Origin: Caryophanales bacterium UBA3835
GTDB lineage: Bacteria; Bacillota_I; Bacilli_A; RFN20; CAG-826
Direction of reading: 5' to 3'
NCBI GenBank assembly: GCA_002392945.1
Contig: DGHZ01000042.1
Span: 10,395 to 24,977 of the forward strand
Length of the DNA stretch: 14,583 bases
The translations under genes were made by a program, and so were the position numbers. Below the pieces are notes generated by a model. The model was not told where the DNA came from. It was given only the letters and a program-made list of their open reading frames with translations, and did not search any database. The stretch's first letter is position 1. Every line of letters begins with the position of its first letter. Shown here piece by piece: positions 7,569 through 14,583 of the stretch.

Positions 7569-8235
7569 TATCTTTCCTTTTATTAATGGCGATATTCTCT
7601 AAGCGATATAGTAAACATATTCCAACAGCGATAATAAAGAAGCCGATTAAGAAGAAGATAAAATATCCTCCTCCAAATCTAAAGAAACCATAGATATCAT
7701 AAGTGGTACTAGTGGTGCCATCTGGATTTAAATGGGTAAAGACATTAGTGATATAAAGTACCGCATATAAAACAATTGGAATAATTGAATAAAAACACAT
7801 ATACCATTTGATTTCGACTTTTCTTTCTAAAAATAAGAAAGGAATTATCGCTAATAGCGGAGTAATTAAATGATTAAATAAGCCTGCGTTATTATATAGC
7901 ATCCACCAATCAGCTCCGAGTTGAGGGGATAAATATAAAGCAGTGACAAAAAATGTAATCGTGATTTGACTAATAAAAACAAGCTTAATAATAAATAACC
8001 ATTTAGGTAATTTATCTACTTTGTAGATGATTCGATATAAAGCGCACACTAAACAGACAACGCCAATAAATAAATTACTTAATCCAGTATAGGTGGTTAA
8101 AAATGGGATAGACGCTAGTCGAGGTAAATCCACCATAAAACGGAAATCAGTAAAAATAGAGATTAATCCAAAAAGCATTGACGTAAAGGTAATTAATTCT
8201 AAAATCGATAAAGCAGTAAATCTTTTTTGTTTCAT
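7561..8235 (-). CDS. Pr6Pr/AIG1-like polytopic membrane protein
   Basis: A 224-residue protein with about six hydrophobic helices. The start MKQKRF at 8235 is chosen because a longer frame to 8430 would run through the divergent lipoprotein gene; an alternative ATG at 8247 has no better support. The motifs TYTGLSNLF (48-56) and FNHLITPLLAI (120-130, with H122) match the arrangement in the bacterial Pr6Pr and eukaryotic FAR-17a/AIG1 families, where a membrane Thr and a His are the conserved polar residues; T50 and H122 are the candidates here. The bacterial function is unknown. The gene ends with an 8-bp overlap into the HAD phosphatase gene. It has no ribosome site; a -10 box lies almost on its start. 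Confidence 0.75.
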   Translation of the reverse strand: MKQKRFTALSILELITFTSMLFGLISIFTDFRFMVDLPRLASIPFLTTYTGLSNLFIGVVCLVCALYRIIYKVDKLPKWLFIIKLVFISQITITFFVTALYLSPQLGADWWMLYNNAGLFNHLITPLLAIIPFLFLERKVEIKWYMCFYSIIPIVLYAVLYITNVFTHLNPDGTTSTTYDIYGFFRFGGGYFIFFLIGFFIIAVGICLLYRLENIAINKRKDNE

Positions 8236-8242
8236 AACAAAT

Positions 8243-8251
8243 ATCATAGCA
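8243..8251 (-). promoter_or_regulatory. Extended -10 promoter of the Pr6Pr-like gene
   Basis: On the minus strand TGCTATGAT is a TGn-extended -10, with the hexamer TATGAT ending 7 nt before the ATG at 8235. The predicted transcript start coincides with the ATG, and there is no Shine-Dalgarno sequence, so the mRNA would be leaderless. No -35 match is present, which an extended -10 can compensate for. Confidence 0.5.
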
Positions 8252-8255
8252 CTAT

Positions 8256-8273
8256 ACATCAAAGTATTGATGT
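8256..8273. promoter_or_regulatory. Perfect inverted repeat in the divergent intergenic region
   Basis: ACATCAA and TTGATGT are exact inverted arms of 7 bp around a 4-bp spacer. The repeat lies just upstream of the minus-strand -10 and covers the best -35 candidate (TTGATG, 8267-8272) of the plus-strand lipoprotein gene, a good position for a repressor dimer controlling both directions. The binding protein is unknown. Confidence 0.4.
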
Positions 8274-8297
8274 TATTTTTGTATTGATTGTTATAAA
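8267..8297 (+). promoter_or_regulatory. Candidate promoter of the metallophosphoesterase lipoprotein gene
   Basis: TTGATG (8267-8272) and TATAAA (8292-8297) are separated by 19 bp, a usable but imperfect sigma-A pair. AAAGGTG at 8308-8314 is the ribosome site for the ATG at 8324. Confidence 0.45.
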
Positions 8298-8323
8298 ATG
8301 TTTGGCGAAAGGTGATATAAGAA

Positions 8324-9499
8324 ATGAATAAAAAAACTATATTATTGTCATTCCCTTTATTATCTCTCGCTCTTACTAGTTGCGAGCAAGTAATAAACTG
8401 GGAAGACCACTTAGGTGAATATGTTTTCACTATGAAGTATCATGATGATTTCAACATTTTGCAGTTAACAGATATTCACTGGAATGTGAATACATCAGCT
8501 GCAAGCTCAAAACAATATCTAGATAAAGTAATCAAAGAAGCTGATGCTCATGTTAAAGAAGCTGACGCAACTGCAAAAATTGACCTAATAGAACTTACTG
8601 GCGATCAATTTATGCTTGCTAATACTTATCATGTAAAAACTTTTGTGGAGTATATGGAAACTAAGGCAGTGGAGTATGGCTTCAAATACGCGATAATTTG
8701 GGGCAATCACGATAGACATGGACTTTATAGTCCAAACTGGTTAGCGGACCAATATCGTAAAGCTAGTAACTGCATCTATATTGAACCAGAAGATAACTTA
8801 TATGGACGTAGTAATTTTGTTATTAATTTAAGTACAAACGGAACTGATGATCCTGAACATGATTCAGTTGTTTGGCAAATCGCTAATTTAGACTCAGGTG
8901 CGTCTTTCTCTGAATCTCCTTTAGCAATTGGAAGAAACTACGATTATATTCGTGAAGATCAAACCCAGTGGTGGATAAATGAAAACATAAGAGCCCATAA
9001 CGCTCCGACAATTGCCTATTATCACATTCCTCAACAAGATAACAAAATTGCGTGGGATTTAATTAAAGAAGGTGGAGCAACATTTAAAAATAAATTCTTC
9101 AAATTAGAAGGATTTGGTGATGCCGATAAACCAGAATATGCTTCTGACTTTATTAGTAAAGGAAAAGACAAAGGCACACTTAAAGCTGCATTTATGGGCC
9201 ATGCTCATAATGTTGACTGGACCGTTGATTTTGAAGGAGTAGTGGTTGGTTTAGGTGTTAAAACTGGACCAGAGTTATATTATGCTCACATTGATCCAAA
9301 TAGCTCTGAGAAAGATATGATAGATGGTTTAGCAAGCGTTAATGCTTCTTTACCTGCTGATAAGAAAATCAATGAAAAATTCGATTTGATTGGTGCCTCT
9401 TTAGTGACTATTAAGGACGCTACTACATTCGAATTAGAACATTTATATTTAAATGAAAGAGAAGGGACTAGCGATTTCGTTAGATGGGTGAAGTGGTAA
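8324..9499 (+). CDS. Calcineurin-like metallophosphoesterase lipoprotein
   Basis: A 391-residue lipoprotein: the signal peptide MNKKTILLSFPLLSLA ends in lipobox L17-T18-S19-C20, so the mature protein is lipid-anchored at C20 on the outer face of the membrane. The metallophosphoesterase motifs are complete: D50-I51-H52 (TDIHW), G93-D94 (ELTGDQF), G127-N-H-D130, H234 (YYHIP) and G292-H-A-H295, which together coordinate two metal ions. The overall order resembles Dcr2/PhoD-neighbouring calcineurin-type phosphatases; phosphate or phosphodiester hydrolysis at the cell surface is expected but the substrate is unknown. Its stop TAA shares a base with the ATG of the next gene (TAATG), implying coupled translation with a membrane protein. 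Confidence 0.92.
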   Translation: MNKKTILLSFPLLSLALTSCEQVINWEDHLGEYVFTMKYHDDFNILQLTDIHWNVNTSAASSKQYLDKVIKEADAHVKEADATAKIDLIELTGDQFMLANTYHVKTFVEYMETKAVEYGFKYAIIWGNHDRHGLYSPNWLADQYRKASNCIYIEPEDNLYGRSNFVINLSTNGTDDPEHDSVVWQIANLDSGASFSESPLAIGRNYDYIREDQTQWWINENIRAHNAPTIAYYHIPQQDNKIAWDLIKEGGATFKNKFFKLEGFGDADKPEYASDFISKGKDKGTLKAAFMGHAHNVDWTVDFEGVVVGLGVKTGPELYYAHIDPNSSEKDMIDGLASVNASLPADKKINEKFDLIGASLVTIKDATTFELEHLYLNEREGTSDFVRWVKW

Positions 9500-10506
9500 T
9501 GAAAAAGTTCTTCTCTAGGGAAAATTTCTTCCCATCAACACTAGATAAAAAACAAAGAATTCAATCTTTAATTACTTCTTTAATAATGATTGTCTTATTT
9601 GTGTTCTCTTCTTTTACATTCTTTAATATGTTATATTCTTTCGCTGATATTTTAGGATCTATTGTTAGTGGATCTCCTGATGTGGCAATTAAAGATTTAT
9701 TAAGAGCATTACCTTTATATTTATCATTCTTCATGAGCTTATGGGCTTTATTTTTAGTTCACGCTTTCCGTAAAGGAAAAGATGATGAATATAGATTAAA
9801 ATCTATTTTTAGAAAAGGGATTGCCGTTTTATCTATCTCTGGATTTAATTTCTTATATATCTTAATTATGAGATTTGTGGGTAAATATTCTTCTTTAGTA
9901 GAAGGTAGCCCGTCAAGTCTATATCCATTAGATGCTTTATTATATTCAGTCTTATTTATTTGCATTGGAATTTGTGCAATTCTTTATATCAAAAGATTTA
10001 AAGAAAAGCTTCCTTATACTGTTCCTGTTAGACCTGTAGCATGTATAGAAAAGAAACATACTAGATTCTTCTACTGCTTTGGTGTTTCTTTATGGACACT
10101 TATTGCTTTATTTGGTTTAACTGGTGCAGGATTAACAATCTTTGTTTATGACTTTAAACATGAATATGCATTCTTTGGAATCGCAGTGATATTCATCTAT
10201 ATTCTTTCTCCAATTATGCTTGCTTGTTGGGAATTCTATTTTAACGAACTAAAAGAAGAGAAAAAGAAAGAATTCTTATTACCAATTTCTATTGTTTCTA
10301 TGATTGCGTCAGCGATCTTTATTACTTTATATTTTGTCGCTTTAAAGACTAATATGGACGCGCCTTCTAATGCTGGATTTGGTATGTTCCCAATCACCTT
10401 TACTGCAACCGCAAACTATGGAACTTTAGTAGTGGTTTTCACCCCGGCAATTGTCTCAATAGTGGCATTTATTAGAGCAATTATCGCAAAAATTAAGGAA
10501 CAATAG
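9499..10506 (+). CDS. Eight-helix membrane protein of unknown function
   Basis: A 335-residue protein with eight predicted helices at about 24-46, 69-90, 107-127, 145-165, 190-216, 223-246, 260-283 and 308-331, and basic or mixed-charge loops (RKGKDDEYR; KEEKKKEF). The start at 9499 (MKKFFSREN) overlaps the stop of the lipoprotein gene by one base; an in-frame ATG at 9484 would add MGEVV and is less likely. I recognise no transporter or enzyme motif. Tight coupling with the surface phosphoesterase suggests a shared task, such as handling a product of that enzyme or forming a complex with it; this is inference. A strong terminator follows. Confidence 0.8.
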   Translation: MKKFFSRENFFPSTLDKKQRIQSLITSLIMIVLFVFSSFTFFNMLYSFADILGSIVSGSPDVAIKDLLRALPLYLSFFMSLWALFLVHAFRKGKDDEYRLKSIFRKGIAVLSISGFNFLYILIMRFVGKYSSLVEGSPSSLYPLDALLYSVLFICIGICAILYIKRFKEKLPYTVPVRPVACIEKKHTRFFYCFGVSLWTLIALFGLTGAGLTIFVYDFKHEYAFFGIAVIFIYILSPIMLACWEFYFNELKEEKKKEFLLPISIVSMIASAIFITLYFVALKTNMDAPSNAGFGMFPITFTATANYGTLVVVFTPAIVSIVAFIRAIIAKIKEQ

Positions 10507-10524
10507 TATTGGCTTCAGCCAATA
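10507..10524 (+). repeat. Perfect 18-bp palindrome right after the stop codon
   Basis: TATTGGCTTCAGCCAATA reads the same on both strands and can fold into a 7-bp stem with a TTCA loop. It starts directly after the TAG (10504-10506) and lacks its own T run. It may protect the 3' end or assist the terminator 29 bp on. Confidence 0.5.
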
Positions 10525-10552
10525 AACTGGTTTATCAATTTTTAAAAAAATC

Positions 10553-10583
10553 GCATCCAAGAACTATCATTGGGTGCTTTTTT
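10553..10583 (+). terminator. Rho-independent terminator after the phosphoesterase/membrane-protein operon
   Basis: GCATCCAA (10553-10560) pairs with TTGGGTGC (10570-10577) over 8 bp with one T-G pair, around a 9-nt loop, and is followed by six T residues. Confidence 0.85.
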
Positions 10584-10782
10584 ATATATTTGTCAAATAT
10601 TTTTACAAAAAATTTTTTTAACTTACAGAGAGTGCTATTTCCTATAAAAATACACATATAATCGCACTTTTTTAACAAGATTCTCATATTTTGAGAGTTT
10701 ATTTTGGATTCTCTAAATTAGACGCTCATGTTTAGAGCACGTATATGTTTACACGTATATATAATAATCGCCGGAGAAAACG
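10584..10782. other. About 200 bp of non-coding, structured leader
   Basis: No credible gene is present. A first TATAAT lies at 10657-10662 inside a stretch flanked by AGTGC and GCACT plus six T, which could be a small transcript or weak hairpin. Then come two short hairpins: TCTCA/TGAGA (10682-10696) and CTCTAAA/TTTAGAG (10711-10737, 13-nt loop); the heptamer GATTCTC is repeated at 10679 and 10707. CACGTATAT is repeated at 10738-10746 and 10752-10760, next to the second TATAAT. This is a likely control region for the two-gene operon downstream; whether it acts as DNA or RNA is not clear. Confidence 0.4.
10760..10765 (+). promoter_or_regulatory. -10 box of the anchored-protein operon
   Basis: A perfect TATAAT with CACGTATAT direct repeats (14-bp period) immediately upstream in place of a -35 box. 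Transcription would start near 10772, and the GGAGA at 10773-10777 then precedes the ATG at 10783 by 5 nt, giving a very short untranslated leader. The repeats may bind an activator. Confidence 0.45.
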
Positions 10783-11703
10783 ATGAACAAACTTCTGTTG
10801 ACTTACATTCTTACAATCGGAATATCCGCTGTTGCTGGAGGAGGAACAGGTATCGTCCTAAAGCGAACAATAGGTCCAGTTGATGAGCATTATCCACCAG
10901 GATTTGATCCTAAGGAATTCTCCCCGGACGTTGAGTCTATTATGGATAAATATAATAAGCTCTCGGACAAAACTATCTCAGGGGTTAGATCGTTTACAGA
11001 CTCCGATGTCATCAATATCTGTTTTGAGAAATATCGAGCACAAGAATATTGCTGGTCCATCGGTGTTGGTAATGCGAATACGATTGTTACCCAAACAATT
11101 AGAAACGCCCAAATTAAAAGAGGAAGCGAATACTTTGAAGAACAATTATCTTATTCTTCGGTAGTCGACGTTGCTAAAAGATCATTGCAACACGGCGCAG
11201 ATGGAAATCTAGAAACATTTGATGGCAGTTGCCTTAATCCGGAAACAGCAAATTACTCAGCTACTCCTTCTAGAACATTCTCTAAAGGTGAATATAAAGA
11301 GTATTTGGGAAAAACCCTTGATGAAATGTTTATTTACATCATTTCTGAAAAAACAGTGCTTGATAGTTCTAGAACCACAAAAGGTGGAGATACCATTATC
11401 AAGTTCAGCCTTAATCCTAACTTGTCTACGTTCTATTACAAAATACAAATGCAGAACATTTCAGGATTAAGCAATCTTCCACCATTTAGCGAAGTGAATT
11501 TGGAATTTACAGTTGATAGCAATTTAAATCTCAAGCACATGCTGGTGGATGAAACATATACAGCAACAAAGGAAGGAATTCCCGTCCCTGCTAAAACTCA
11601 TAATATCATTGATAATTATTATCACGCAGGCGAACCAATGGATATCCCTTCGTATAACGAAAACATCAACTACAGCGCTTTATTAGCGCAAGAGGAGGAC
11701 TAA
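10783..11703 (+). CDS. N-terminally anchored extracytoplasmic protein of unknown function
   Basis: A 306-residue protein with one N-terminal hydrophobic segment (about 4-26, Gly/Ala-rich) followed by KR and no lipobox, so either an uncleaved anchor or a signal peptide. The rest is hydrophilic with three Cys (C80, C90, C150). The C-terminal part (about 205-285) alternates strands, including KFSLNP, NLEFTVDSNLNLKHMLVDE and a run ending NIIDNYYHAG, a pattern seen in beta-rich lipoprotein domains that bind hydrophobic ligands; that comparison is by eye. The start is set by GGAGA 5 nt upstream. The ribosome site of the next gene (AGGAGG, 11693-11698) lies within its last codons, so the two are one operon and probably act together. 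Confidence 0.8.
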   Translation: MNKLLLTYILTIGISAVAGGGTGIVLKRTIGPVDEHYPPGFDPKEFSPDVESIMDKYNKLSDKTISGVRSFTDSDVINICFEKYRAQEYCWSIGVGNANTIVTQTIRNAQIKRGSEYFEEQLSYSSVVDVAKRSLQHGADGNLETFDGSCLNPETANYSATPSRTFSKGEYKEYLGKTLDEMFIYIISEKTVLDSSRTTKGGDTIIKFSLNPNLSTFYYKIQMQNISGLSNLPPFSEVNLEFTVDSNLNLKHMLVDETYTATKEGIPVPAKTHNIIDNYYHAGEPMDIPSYNENINYSALLAQEED

Positions 11704-11707
11704 CGTC

Positions 11708-14583
11708 ATGAACAAAAGACTCAAAAAATTATTAAAAAGAACAGGAATAGTGACCACTGGCTTTGTCGCTTTTGCTGGTGCAGTTATCGGTGGATATTTA
11801 CTTACTCCTAATAGAAGCAAGTTAATCGATGTTTCTGTTCAAGAAAGAGAAAAAACTCTCTTTGAGAAATTCGTTGAAAAATTAACCAAAGATGTTGGTA
11901 TGTCAGAAGAAGAACAAGGCGAAAATGAAGTTGAACACTATTTAAGCGCAAAATTTGCGGGACTTACTAGTAGTGAGAAGTTCCAAATCACTTATAAGAA
12001 AGATAAGGATTCTGCACTTAACAGCATCACCATCGAAGAAGGTGAAATTGACTTCAGAATGTCTGCTTTAGCGATGTCTGCTATCGAATTTAATATCGAT
12101 TTAGGTGTCAACTATAACGGCAAATACTTACCAATTACTTTGGGTCATTTCGGTAACGATGTCTATTTCGGCTTAAAAGACATGAAAATCAAAATGACAG
12201 ATTTTAAATTAGAAAATTTGTCTACTAAATATCTTTTAGCCTTTGCAGCCTACGCTAATTTAGACTCTACTTCCTTATTCTCTGATTTAGGAACATTAAT
12301 CAATGAGAAACTTGGTAGTGTCTTTGATAACTTATTAAATGGCGGTATTGGCACTGAAGTTAATGTCAACGAAGCGAAAAACGATCAACAAAACGAAGAA
12401 GAAGCTGAATTCGATTTTGCTAGCTTATTATCTGCTTCGCCAAAAGAATCTAGTAGAGGTAACGACACTGTTTTCTCATTAGGAGAAACTGATAAAGTTG
12501 GTGGCTTAAAGATTAACCTTGTCGCTGATAGTGAATTATCTCTTAAAAGAGTGGAATTAGAAAATATCAGCTTTGGTACAGTCACCATCAATGGTGCAAT
12601 TGATGTTGAAATCAAACCTTATGATTCTTTCGTTTCCCCAGCATTAGATGGTTACTATGAAGTATTTAACTATACTTCATTAACTGGCAAATTACTTTCC
12701 GTATTAAAAGAAGGTAATCAAAAATTTGGTTTAGAATTTAGTTTAGACCTTGATAATGTTGTGGATTCTGTTTCTACTGATATTGCTAAAGTTGCTGGTT
12801 CTATTAATATCGATTTCGATAAATTATTAGATTTAAGTCAATATCAAGCGATTGATAAGCCAGAAAAACCAGAAGATTATAAAATGGTTGGTGATCTTAA
12901 AGATGTCGGCTTTAATTTACAATTAGACTTAATTGGACAAAATGATGTTGAATATGCGAACTTAGACTTAGTGTTCGCTAATGGTGAAGGCTATTTAAGA
13001 TTTAATGAACAAGATGATGGACATGGTAACTTAGAATCTGTTATGAAATTATATTTCGATACAGAAACTATGAACTGGATTTTATCCAAAGTTCCAGAAT
13101 TAATTGATAATCTTTCCCAAGATAGTGGCACTGACACTATGGAAACATTATCTAAGTTCTTATCAGAAGATTTAGTGGATTCTATCAATAATTATGATTT
13201 CTCCTTTATCTTAGATATGCTTAAGACACTTAAGAATGATGAAACTGGTTTTGAATTAGGTATTGATTTATCTGCTTTAAATATTGGTGAAAACGCCGAA
13301 GTTGTTATTAGAGTGAATAACGATGCTGATTATTTCCAAGACTATTTTGATTTAGAAGAAGTTATTGTTGAATTAAATAACAAACCATCATTAACTGCAG
13401 AAGAAGAAGCACAATTAGACGCTGCAATTGCTTCTTTCCAAGAAAAGATGGGTGCAGTCAATAATAGTGGTCTTAATGTCGATATAAACGGTCTTGCCTT
13501 TGGTAACTTCACCTTAGGTGCTAATATGAAAACCGCTCCATTTAGTGAACCAAATTTAGGAGATTACTCCTTATATCAATCTACTAAATTCATTCCTGAT
13601 GTTGTTGAACAAGTCACTGAACTTGCTAATGTCAAGAAAACTGGTTTCAAAATTAGTGGTTCTATGTTAGATAGTCAAAACTTAGGTATTAGATTTAATG
13701 GCCAAGGTTGCTTAGACAATAACGATGAAGTTAAAGAAGGCTTTGGTAATATGACCATTAACCAATATAAATATAGTGGTAGTCAAGTATGGGCTACACA
13801 TGACATGTATGTGAATGTCACCAATTTAGCCTCCAACATTCAAGAATATGAAGTGGAAGATTCTAACGGCAAAATGGTGAAAAAGAAGAACAACTTAAAT
13901 GAAGCTTTATTTATCTATGGTGATCCTGATGACGCTAGCAAGTCTGTTAAAGGTAAAATGAAACTTCAAACATTCTCTGATTTAATTGATGTGGTTATGA
14001 CCTTCATTAATGAAGAAGGTAGTAATCCAAAATACACCAAGTTCTTAGAACCTATTACTAAACTCTTAGGTATGAATAGCCTTGGTAGTATCTTAGATAG
14101 TAAAGATTATCTCTATTTTGCAAGTAATAATCTTCTTAAGAAGATTGATATTACTGAAAATGGTAACGGTACTGAAATCAAGATTGTAATTAACAAAAAC
14201 ATGTTTGGTATGAATTTACCAGCCGATATTGCTCTTTCCATCAACACAAAATATAACGACGAAGGTAAACAAGAATTACATTCATTAGTGATCAAAGATT
14301 TAGTCCTCTCTAATAAAGAAAATGCTTCTAAACTCAATTTAACTTTTGAATTAGAAGACTATAACAACGGCACCGTTAATAGAATTCATAAGGGTGATAA
14401 CTTTATGTCATTAGATGGCATTAAGACCTTATTACAATTAGGTATTAACACCACTAAAGTGAACTTCTATCACTTAACTGCCGAAGCTTTAATCAGAATG
14501 AACTCTACAAACATCTTAAAACCAGACTTAAAAGGTATTAACTTCTATGTCTATGTTGATGGTGTACACGTGAAAGTCTTTGG
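11708..14583 (+). CDS. Very large beta-rich anchored protein, 3' end outside window
   Basis: An open frame of 958 codons that leaves the window without a stop. The ATG at 11708 follows AGGAGG (11693-11698) at 9 nt. It begins MNKRLKKLLKR, then one membrane helix (about 12-33); the positive N-terminus puts the rest outside the cell. The extracytoplasmic part is rich in Leu, Asn, Asp and Lys, with many short strands and only one Cys visible. Similar strand groups recur: VELENISFGTVTINGAIDVE (from 282), VDINGLAFGNFTLGANMK (from 591), and IKDLVLSNKENASKLNLTFE (from 862), suggesting three or more diverged copies about 270-310 residues apart, with acidic linkers between (EEEAEFDF, about 236-243). 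I do not recognise the family. A scaffold or lipid-handling role is possible but unproven. Confidence 0.85.
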   Translation, partial: MNKRLKKLLKRTGIVTTGFVAFAGAVIGGYLLTPNRSKLIDVSVQEREKTLFEKFVEKLTKDVGMSEEEQGENEVEHYLSAKFAGLTSSEKFQITYKKDKDSALNSITIEEGEIDFRMSALAMSAIEFNIDLGVNYNGKYLPITLGHFGNDVYFGLKDMKIKMTDFKLENLSTKYLLAFAAYANLDSTSLFSDLGTLINEKLGSVFDNLLNGGIGTEVNVNEAKNDQQNEEEAEFDFASLLSASPKESSRGNDTVFSLGETDKVGGLKINLVADSELSLKRVELENISFGTVTINGAIDVEIKPYDSFVSPALDGYYEVFNYTSLTGKLLSVLKEGNQKFGLEFSLDLDNVVDSVSTDIAKVAGSINIDFDKLLDLSQYQAIDKPEKPEDYKMVGDLKDVGFNLQLDLIGQNDVEYANLDLVFANGEGYLRFNEQDDGHGNLESVMKLYFDTETMNWILSKVPELIDNLSQDSGTDTMETLSKFLSEDLVDSINNYDFSFILDMLKTLKNDETGFELGIDLSALNIGENAEVVIRVNNDADYFQDYFDLEEVIVELNNKPSLTAEEEAQLDAAIASFQEKMGAVNNSGLNVDINGLAFGNFTLGANMKTAPFSEPNLGDYSLYQSTKFIPDVVEQVTELANVKKTGFKISGSMLDSQNLGIRFNGQGCLDNNDEVKEGFGNMTINQYKYSGSQVWATHDMYVNVTNLASNIQEYEVEDSNGKMVKKKNNLNEALFIYGDPDDASKSVKGKMKLQTFSDLIDVVMTFINEEGSNPKYTKFLEPITKLLGMNSLGSILDSKDYLYFASNNLLKKIDITENGNGTEIKIVINKNMFGMNLPADIALSINTKYNDEGKQELHSLVIKDLVLSNKENASKLNLTFELEDYNNGTVNRIHKGDNFMSLDGIKTLLQLGINTTKVNFYHLTAEALIRMNSTNILKPDLKGINFYVYVDGVHVKVF

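Noticed and set aside
8236..8430. Longer N-terminus for the Pr6Pr-like protein
   Set aside because: It would overlap the divergent lipoprotein gene, whose signal peptide and lipobox are clear, and it has no membrane-protein character.
10728..10900. Short reading frame beginning at the ATG at 10728
   Set aside because: It has no ribosome site, overlaps the anchored-protein gene in another frame, and its peptide has no recognisable features.
12385..14337. Minus-strand reading frames inside the giant beta-rich gene
   Set aside because: They are antisense shadows of a long, uninterrupted plus-strand frame with good codon character.
1..14583. CRISPR array, insertion sequence, tRNA or rRNA
   Set aside because: No regularly spaced repeats, transposase-like frame with terminal repeats, cloverleaf or rRNA-like stretch was seen on either strand.

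Overview
The window is AT-rich bacterial DNA. Its short intergenic gaps, AGGAGG-type ribosome sites, TATAAT boxes, TTA-rich leucine usage and U-tract hairpin terminators suggest a low-GC Bacillota. TGG encodes Trp and TGA acts as a stop (for example at the end of the CstA gene), so the code is standard and not the Mycoplasma type. Secreted proteins with one C-terminal membrane segment and a KRKK-like tail but no LPXTG, together with a Nif11-type leader peptide, fit an uncultured gut Bacilli lineage (RF39- or Erysipelotrichales-like). That placement is inference. No rRNA, tRNA, CRISPR array or insertion sequence was seen.

Left part (1-3124): the 3' end of a secreted-protein gene is followed after 14 bp by a large cell-surface protein (signal peptide, beta-rich domain, parallel-beta-helix-like region, InlB-type repeat, C-terminal anchor) and a strong terminator. 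A broken Nudix hydrolase gene comes next.

Middle (3125-6780): a CstA-family transporter with a terminator; then a minus-strand 96-residue peptide that joins a double-glycine leader to a CxxC...CxxC ribbon-like tail; and, divergent from it, a second anchored surface protein. The last two share a 154-bp control region holding three phased heptamer repeats. The second surface protein ends in the same kind of C-terminal module as the first.

Right-middle (6781-10583): a convergent minus-strand pair, a Pr6Pr/AIG1-like membrane protein overlapping a Cof-type HAD phosphatase. Divergent from that pair is a coupled pair, a lipoprotein metallophosphoesterase and an eight-helix membrane protein. A perfect 7-bp inverted repeat lies between the two divergent pairs.

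Right end (10584-14583): a roughly 200-bp structured non-coding leader precedes a two-gene operon. It encodes a 306-residue N-terminally anchored protein and a very large beta-rich anchored protein (at least 958 residues) that runs off the window. Overall this is an envelope and secretome region: most genes encode exported, anchored or membrane proteins, and almost none has a recognisable pathway. Three genes appear to have a -10 box so close to the ATG that the transcript would be leaderless.
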